Assembly: GCA_050288165.1 (NCBI GenBank)
Contig: JBNKDG010000001.1
Span: forward strand, 248,001-312,000
DNA from: JAPHTQ01 sp050288165
GTDB lineage: Bacteria > Pseudomonadota > Gammaproteobacteria > Thiohalomonadales > Thiohalomonadaceae
DNA length: 64,000 bases
Direction: 5' to 3'
This document shows positions 59,479 to 64,000 of the stretch, in pieces; the stretch's first letter is position 1, and each line of letters opens with the position of its first letter. A program made the translations under genes and the position numbers. The notes beneath the pieces were generated by a model. The model saw nothing but the letters and a program-made list of their open reading frames with translations. It did not search any database and had not been told where the DNA came from.

Positions 59479-62400
59479 TCATTTGGCTTTACCGTATTGA
59501 TCTATCCAGTCATGCACCTGATCAAACAGGCGGAAAAAACGTAGCATCTGCTGGCTTATGGTCTGGGCGTCGCCATCATTTCCTGCGGTTTCCAGCGCCA
59601 GACAACAATCCGCCAGTGCGTTGGCCCCAACCGTCCTGGCCGAGGATTTCAATTTGTGCGCCAGGCTGCTTATCACAGGCAGGTCACCTTCATGAAAAGC
59701 GAACCGTATCTGCTCTACCGTCGGCGTACTGGTCTCAAGAAAATTAATATAGTATTCGCTCAGCATTTCTCTATCCTGAGTGTCCAGCAGGCGTCCCAGT
59801 GCCTGAGGGTCCATCACTTCATCGGCGTTCTCTTCCTTCTCTTTCCCGGTCTCAAGCTCAGCCTGTTTCCGGGACGCAGTATCGGGTAGCCACTTATCCA
59901 GCATAGTCCGAAGCCGATGCAGCTCTATCGGCTTCGTCAGGTAATCATCCATACCGGCGGCAAAGCACTTCTGTGCCGTGCCTTTCAGGGCGTCGGCGGT
60001 AATGGCCACAATCGGTTTACGTTCTTCGCCGGTTTCTTCACTGCGAACGGCTTCCGCAAGCTGGTAGCCGTCCATCACCGGCATGTGACAATCCGTCATC
60101 AACATGGCATAGCCGCCGTCGCGCCATAGTTCAAGCGCCTCTTTGCCATCATTCACCGCTTCGGCAAGATAACCGAGCATCTGTAACTGCTGTTTGATCA
60201 ACTTTCGGTTGGTTTCATTGTCATCCGCCAGCAGGATCAATCGTCCCTGTTCCCTCGCCTCATCGACCGATAACGTGATGTCTGGAATCACCTCGTTCGG
60301 CAGCGCTATCTCCTGTATCGGCGACTCCCGGCCAGCGACGGCTGCCACAGCGTTTAGCAGAGTGGCCCGGCGCATGGCATTCAGATCCAGGGTCATGCTG
60401 TCGCCGCCGTGGGCTCGTGCATAGCGGCGACGTCCTCGTTCCACCAGCACAAAGCGTAACTCGACGTCCTTGACGGTTTTGCGCATTTTTTCGCGCAGCA
60501 TATGTGCCACGTCCTGATCGCCCTCCGTATCGATGACGACCACCGGTTCCTTGTGGCCCTTACAGGCCTCCCTGCAGACATCGGCTATCTCGTCGTGAGT
60601 GACGGCGATCACCTCGGCTCCCGCATGTTGCAGATAGCTTGTCAGCATCCAGGCCACATCATTGTTGTCGTTGACCAGCACGACCTTGAGTCCCTTCAGG
60701 TTGGAAACCTCGGCCCTTGGTGCATCGGCTACCTGCTCAAGCGAGAGGTGAACGGAGAAGGTGGAGCCTTCTCCCTCAACACTCTCCAAATCGATATAAC
60801 CGTCCATCATCTCCACCAGGCGTTCGGTGATAACGAGCCCCAGACCTGTACCGCCATAACGCCGTGTGGTTTCCTCCTCTCCCTGTACAAACGGCATGAA
60901 CAGCCGTTTCTGTACCTCAATGTTCATACCGATACCGTTGTCGCTGATGCTAAAGCAGAGATTTACCCGGCCGTTTTTCTGGTTCTCCAGGAGTGCCCGG
61001 ATGATCACCTGGCCGTTTCTGTCAGGCAGGCCACTGCTGAATTTGATGGCGTTTCCGGCAAGGTTATAGAGGATCTGACGCAGGCGAACCGGATCACCCT
61101 TCACCTCGGGGAGGCGTGGATCGCTGTAGATCAACAGCTCGACATTCCGCTTGGCAGCCAGGTGTTGCAAATTTTCACCCAGCTTCTCCACCAGCGGCTC
61201 CAGGGTAAGAGGCACCCGTTCCAGCTCCAGTTTTCCGGCCTCGATTTTGGAAAAATCGAGTATGTCGTCGATGATCCCCTGTAACAGCATCGCCGAGTCC
61301 TTGGCGGTATTGACCAGATCGGTCTGCGAGCTGTCGAGCTGAGTATGGCCCAGCATATCGACGGTACCCACCACGCCGTACAGCGGGGTGCGTATCTCGT
61401 GGCTCATGGTAGCCAGAAAAGTGGATTTGGCGCGGTTCGCATTCTCCGCCTCTTCCCGTGCTTTGATGATGGCCTGCTCCGATCGCTTGCGCTCCGTAAT
61501 GTCCTGCTCCAGGGCCACAAACTGCACCAGCTTTTGTTGCTCGTCGTAGACCGGACTGATCTCGAAATGAATCCAGTAGGGCGTGCCGTTTTTGTGGTAG
61601 TTGAGGATTTCACCCTCGATCCGTTTCCCGGCTCGTACTGCTTCCCCGATGCGGTGCGATACCGCCATGTCCGTCTCCTCACCTTGCAGTAACTCACCGG
61701 GGCGTTGCCCCACGATCTCGTCGAATTTATAACCGCTGAGAAGGGTGAAACCGCGATTCACCCATTGGGTAACGCCCTTCAGATCGGTGACGATGACCGC
61801 GTTGTCGGTGATCTCGGCCACCAGTGAGGTGATGCGCAACTGTTCATTGGCATCCTTCAGGCGCCGTTCGAACTCCACCTGCCTGGTGATATTGGTATGG
61901 GATACCACAATAGCGAGACGGTCATGATGCATGAAACTGTTGGCCCGCATCTCAAACCAGCGCTGCTCCTGTGGACTGTGGCAGGGGTACTTAAGGGAAA
62001 ATTTGTTGATTCCGCCATCCAGCATCTGCTGGAGTTGCTGCCCGACATCGGTTGCCTCTTCGGAAACAGTATCCGGCAGATGCATCGCCGCCTGTAGATA
62101 ATCAACACCTGTATCAACCTGATCGGCGGGTAAATTGTTCTGCTCGGCAAACTTCTTCCATGCACGATTCGTCAGTACAATCTTGCCTTCTGCGTCCAGC
62201 ACGGCGATATGTGCAGAAAGGGAATCGATGACGTCGCGGGTAAAATCCCTCTGCTGCTCTAGTGCCTGCTCGGCCTTTTTGCGTTCACTGATATCACGGA
62301 CCACACCGGCAAAGTGGAGTCCACTATCGAGCTCCAGACGATTAACGCTTAATTCGATGGGGAAAGCCGTGCCATCTGAGTGCTGTCCCTCCGTCTCGCG

Positions 62401-63768
62401 ACCGATACCGATCACCCGGTTTTCGCCTGTCTCCAGATAGCGAGTGAGGTAAGTGTCATGGAAACTTCGGTGAGGATCCGGCATCAGCATGCTAACGTTA
62501 TGGCCGAGCAGTTGTTCAGTGCGGTATCCGAACATCTTTTCTGTTGCCGGGTTTACGCTCTCGATACAACCATGCTGATCGATCACCACAATGCCGTCGC
62601 TTGCCGTTTCCACAATCGCTTGCAGCCGTCTTTGCACACTGGCTATCTGGCGCTTTCCTGAAGCGAACACCACAACCAGTACAACAAGTATCAACGCGGC
62701 GATAATCGCGCCACCTACGGTTGTCCAACGCATAAAGTGGTACACCCCGTAGGCTTCGGACCCACTCTGCTCGACAGCAAAACCGAAGCCCAATTCCTGA
62801 TCCCACTTCCATGCTCCCACCACCGGTACGCCACGGAAATCACGATATCCCTCCAGGTCGACCCCTTCCTGTCCCCGGGTGGCACTGGCGGCCATTCGGG
62901 TTAACGGCAGCCCCTCCAGAGCTGGGCGTATGCCATTGCTTTGGCTCAGGTCGAAACCGGGATCGAGCAGCTTCAGGTTGGAGGCGCTCGATTGCCCAGG
63001 TTGCAGAACACCGATGCGGACAAGTTCGTCTTCGTAACGGCTTTTGCTGAGCAGGGTGCCATATCGATCGAAGGCATAGCTGTCACCGGTTATCCCAAGG
63101 CGCGCCGTTTCCATAATCGGGAAAAGTGTTTTGTAAGGATTAATACGCAGAGTCAGCAGGGCGATGATAGTGCCGCTTTTATCCTTGATGGGAGTTGCCA
63201 CGAACATCGTTTCGTTGCCGGATGGTGTCTCTGTCTCGCCACGCTGCAAGGTTACGTCTGAGCGCTGTATCGGGGTTAGGTGGGTATCGCCAGCCCAGAC
63301 CTTTTGCAGCAACTCCGGATATCGGGTTAGCAGATTGGGGCTGCCCACATTGGCGTCACGCGAAGAGGCAAGGCTGATATTGTCCGGCCCGATGATGAAG
63401 TAGCCTTCATAAAAACCGGACTCCAGATAGGAGCGCATCTCATAGCGCATCGTCTTCTGGGCGGGTGCTGCTAACAGCGGTCCCTGCTCATGTGGCATGG
63501 CCAACAGCGCTTGAGTGATCTTCAGTATGTGCTCATCCTGTGCAAGGTTCTGCACCTGTAAATACTGCTCACGCCCCCATACCCGAATGGATTCGGTCAT
63601 TCCCTGCAGTACAGTCTGCAGTTCGTTGTCCAGATAGGTCTGGTAGCGCTCCTCCACCAGCTTGACCACGACATAGGCGGAAGCCGCCGTAAACAACAAG
63701 GCGGCAACCACGGCCAACATCTGCTGGGTATTCAAGCCATACTTCGCGATTAACCGGCTAAACGGCAC
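59479..63768 (-). CDS. BarA-like hybrid sensor kinase with PAS, receiver and HPt domains
   Basis: The 1429-residue inner-membrane protein starts at GTG 63768, after AGGGGGAATA. Membrane segments lie at about 17-37 and 349-371, enclosing a dCache-like periplasmic sensor. Three PAS domains follow (about 380-500, 510-635, 645-765), then HisKA with His790 (ATMSHEIRTPLYG), HATPase with NLAGNAIKF and GGTGLGLVI, a degenerate receiver at about 1025-1140, a normal receiver with Asp1226 (MTDCHMPVMDG) and an HPt domain with His1371 (LAHKLKSSARTVG). This full phosphorelay probably signals to the REC-EAL and REC proteins beside it. The ligand is unknown. Confidence 0.95.
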   Translation of the reverse strand: MPFSRLIAKYGLNTQQMLAVVAALLFTAASAYVVVKLVEERYQTYLDNELQTVLQGMTESIRVWGREQYLQVQNLAQDEHILKITQALLAMPHEQGPLLAAPAQKTMRYEMRSYLESGFYEGYFIIGPDNISLASSRDANVGSPNLLTRYPELLQKVWAGDTHLTPIQRSDVTLQRGETETPSGNETMFVATPIKDKSGTIIALLTLRINPYKTLFPIMETARLGITGDSYAFDRYGTLLSKSRYEDELVRIGVLQPGQSSASNLKLLDPGFDLSQSNGIRPALEGLPLTRMAASATRGQEGVDLEGYRDFRGVPVVGAWKWDQELGFGFAVEQSGSEAYGVYHFMRWTTVGGAIIAALILVVLVVVFASGKRQIASVQRRLQAIVETASDGIVVIDQHGCIESVNPATEKMFGYRTEQLLGHNVSMLMPDPHRSFHDTYLTRYLETGENRVIGIGRETEGQHSDGTAFPIELSVNRLELDSGLHFAGVVRDISERKKAEQALEQQRDFTRDVIDSLSAHIAVLDAEGKIVLTNRAWKKFAEQNNLPADQVDTGVDYLQAAMHLPDTVSEEATDVGQQLQQMLDGGINKFSLKYPCHSPQEQRWFEMRANSFMHHDRLAIVVSHTNITRQVEFERRLKDANEQLRITSLVAEITDNAVIVTDLKGVTQWVNRGFTLLSGYKFDEIVGQRPGELLQGEETDMAVSHRIGEAVRAGKRIEGEILNYHKNGTPYWIHFEISPVYDEQQKLVQFVALEQDITERKRSEQAIIKAREEAENANRAKSTFLATMSHEIRTPLYGVVGTVDMLGHTQLDSSQTDLVNTAKDSAMLLQGIIDDILDFSKIEAGKLELERVPLTLEPLVEKLGENLQHLAAKRNVELLIYSDPRLPEVKGDPVRLRQILYNLAGNAIKFSSGLPDRNGQVIIRALLENQKNGRVNLCFSISDNGIGMNIEVQKRLFMPFVQGEEETTRRYGGTGLGLVITERLVEMMDGYIDLESVEGEGSTFSVHLSLEQVADAPRAEVSNLKGLKVVLVNDNNDVAWMLTSYLQHAGAEVIAVTHDEIADVCREACKGHKEPVVVIDTEGDQDVAHMLREKMRKTVKDVELRFVLVERGRRRYARAHGGDSMTLDLNAMRRATLLNAVAAVAGRESPIQEIALPNEVIPDITLSVDEAREQGRLILLADDNETNRKLIKQQLQMLGYLAEAVNDGKEALELWRDGGYAMLMTDCHMPVMDGYQLAEAVRSEETGEERKPIVAITADALKGTAQKCFAAGMDDYLTKPIELHRLRTMLDKWLPDTASRKQAELETGKEKEENADEVMDPQALGRLLDTQDREMLSEYYINFLETSTPTVEQIRFAFHEGDLPVISSLAHKLKSSARTVGANALADCCLALETAGNDGDAQTISQQMLRFFRLFDQVHDWIDQYGKAK

Positions 63769-64000
63769 CTATTCCCCCTGCTCCAGACCTGCGGCAGCTC
63801 CGTTGTACACATCAGAGATGGCGTGTGACGGGTTGTGACATTCTTTAGGATTGTAGTTCACAACGGATGTCGTGCTAGCAAACGTCCTCTTCCCCTCATA
63901 GCCCTGTTTCGATAGGATTGCCCAATCTCAGGCGGCTGCTGCGCCCGGCGAAATTGGTTCGGGCGAGGGTGTAATAGAAAACCCGGCAACGGGAAACAAA
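63769..64000. other. upstream region of the hybrid kinase gene
   Basis: No gene is visible. The GGGGGA ribosome binding site of the kinase is at its left end. A TTGTGAACTAC-like stretch on the minus strand may be part of the promoter, but no convincing -35/-10 pair is seen. Confidence 0.4.

Noticed and set aside
63930..64000. Possible c-di-GMP (GEMM) riboswitch at the right edge
   Set aside because: CAACGGGAAACAAA only loosely resembles the conserved core, the GNRA-type loop and partner helix are not visible and the window ends there.

Overview
The window looks like the chromosome of a halotolerant, sulfur-oxidising, autotrophic gammaproteobacterium. The metabolic markers are a bacterial phosphoribulokinase (Calvin cycle), a dissimilatory-type sulfate adenylyltransferase, a SoxW-like double thioredoxin, a TSUP family permease, a complete ectABC ectoine operon and an NhaA Na+/H+ antiporter. 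Housekeeping genes (rimO, purD, cca, moaA, moeB, rhlE, ppnP) are of gammaproteobacterial type. I cannot name the species. I found no rRNA, tRNA, CRISPR array, integrase or intact insertion sequence.

Layout. 1-7.3 kb: a DUF155/RMD1 gene cut by the window edge, tas-type aldo/keto reductase, a small CxxC protein, rimO, an outer-membrane barrel, and a minus-strand run of MFS transporter, GST and nhaA. 7.3-10.3 kb: ectABC facing a divergent MarR-type ectR across a 184-bp spacer with a clear promoter and operator-like palindrome. 10.3-13.4 kb: a surface protein of 14 tandem 39-residue repeats, two Ig-like domains and a GlyGly-CTERM-like tail, preceded by the severed 3' end of a paralogue that keeps the same type of terminator. 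13.4-20.9 kb: prkB, purD, an LtaS-like sulfatase, a purple-acid-phosphatase-like enzyme, then an E1-like moeB overlapping a JAMM protease and two small conserved genes. 20.9-30.2 kb: ppnP, cca, a complex-I-type NAD-binding protein, a Sad-like aldehyde dehydrogenase, a SoxW-like protein, two permeases and a FadL porin. Several non-coding repeats lie between these genes.

30.3-42.5 kb: PNPOx-like protein, HDOD protein, moaA, a PAS-PAS-GAF-HD-GYP protein, MAPEG/TetR divergent pair with a perfect 8-2-8 palindrome, two tandem SpoIIAA-like paralogues, small enzymes, a GlxA-type regulator and sat. 42.7-50.1 kb: a GH74-like repeat lipoprotein, rhlE, an acyltransferase-like membrane protein, an AraC/SDR pair and a stand-alone CZB protein. 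50.1-64 kb: a LuxR-type response regulator with a hybrid kinase, two large repeat lipoproteins (Kelch-like and SBBP-like), and a signalling block of a REC protein, a REC-EAL protein and a 1429-residue BarA-like hybrid kinase.

The most unusual part is the set of repeat-built surface proteins. Four are in this window. Two of them (52.9 and 55.9 kb) share a duplicated cassette of about 152 bp carrying upstream region, ribosome binding site, lipoprotein signal and lipobox in front of unrelated passenger domains. The Kelch array ends in a fifteenth repeat broken by a 22-base deletion and a one-base loss in a G-run. This suggests a modular, recombining surface-protein system, which is an inference from sequence alone.
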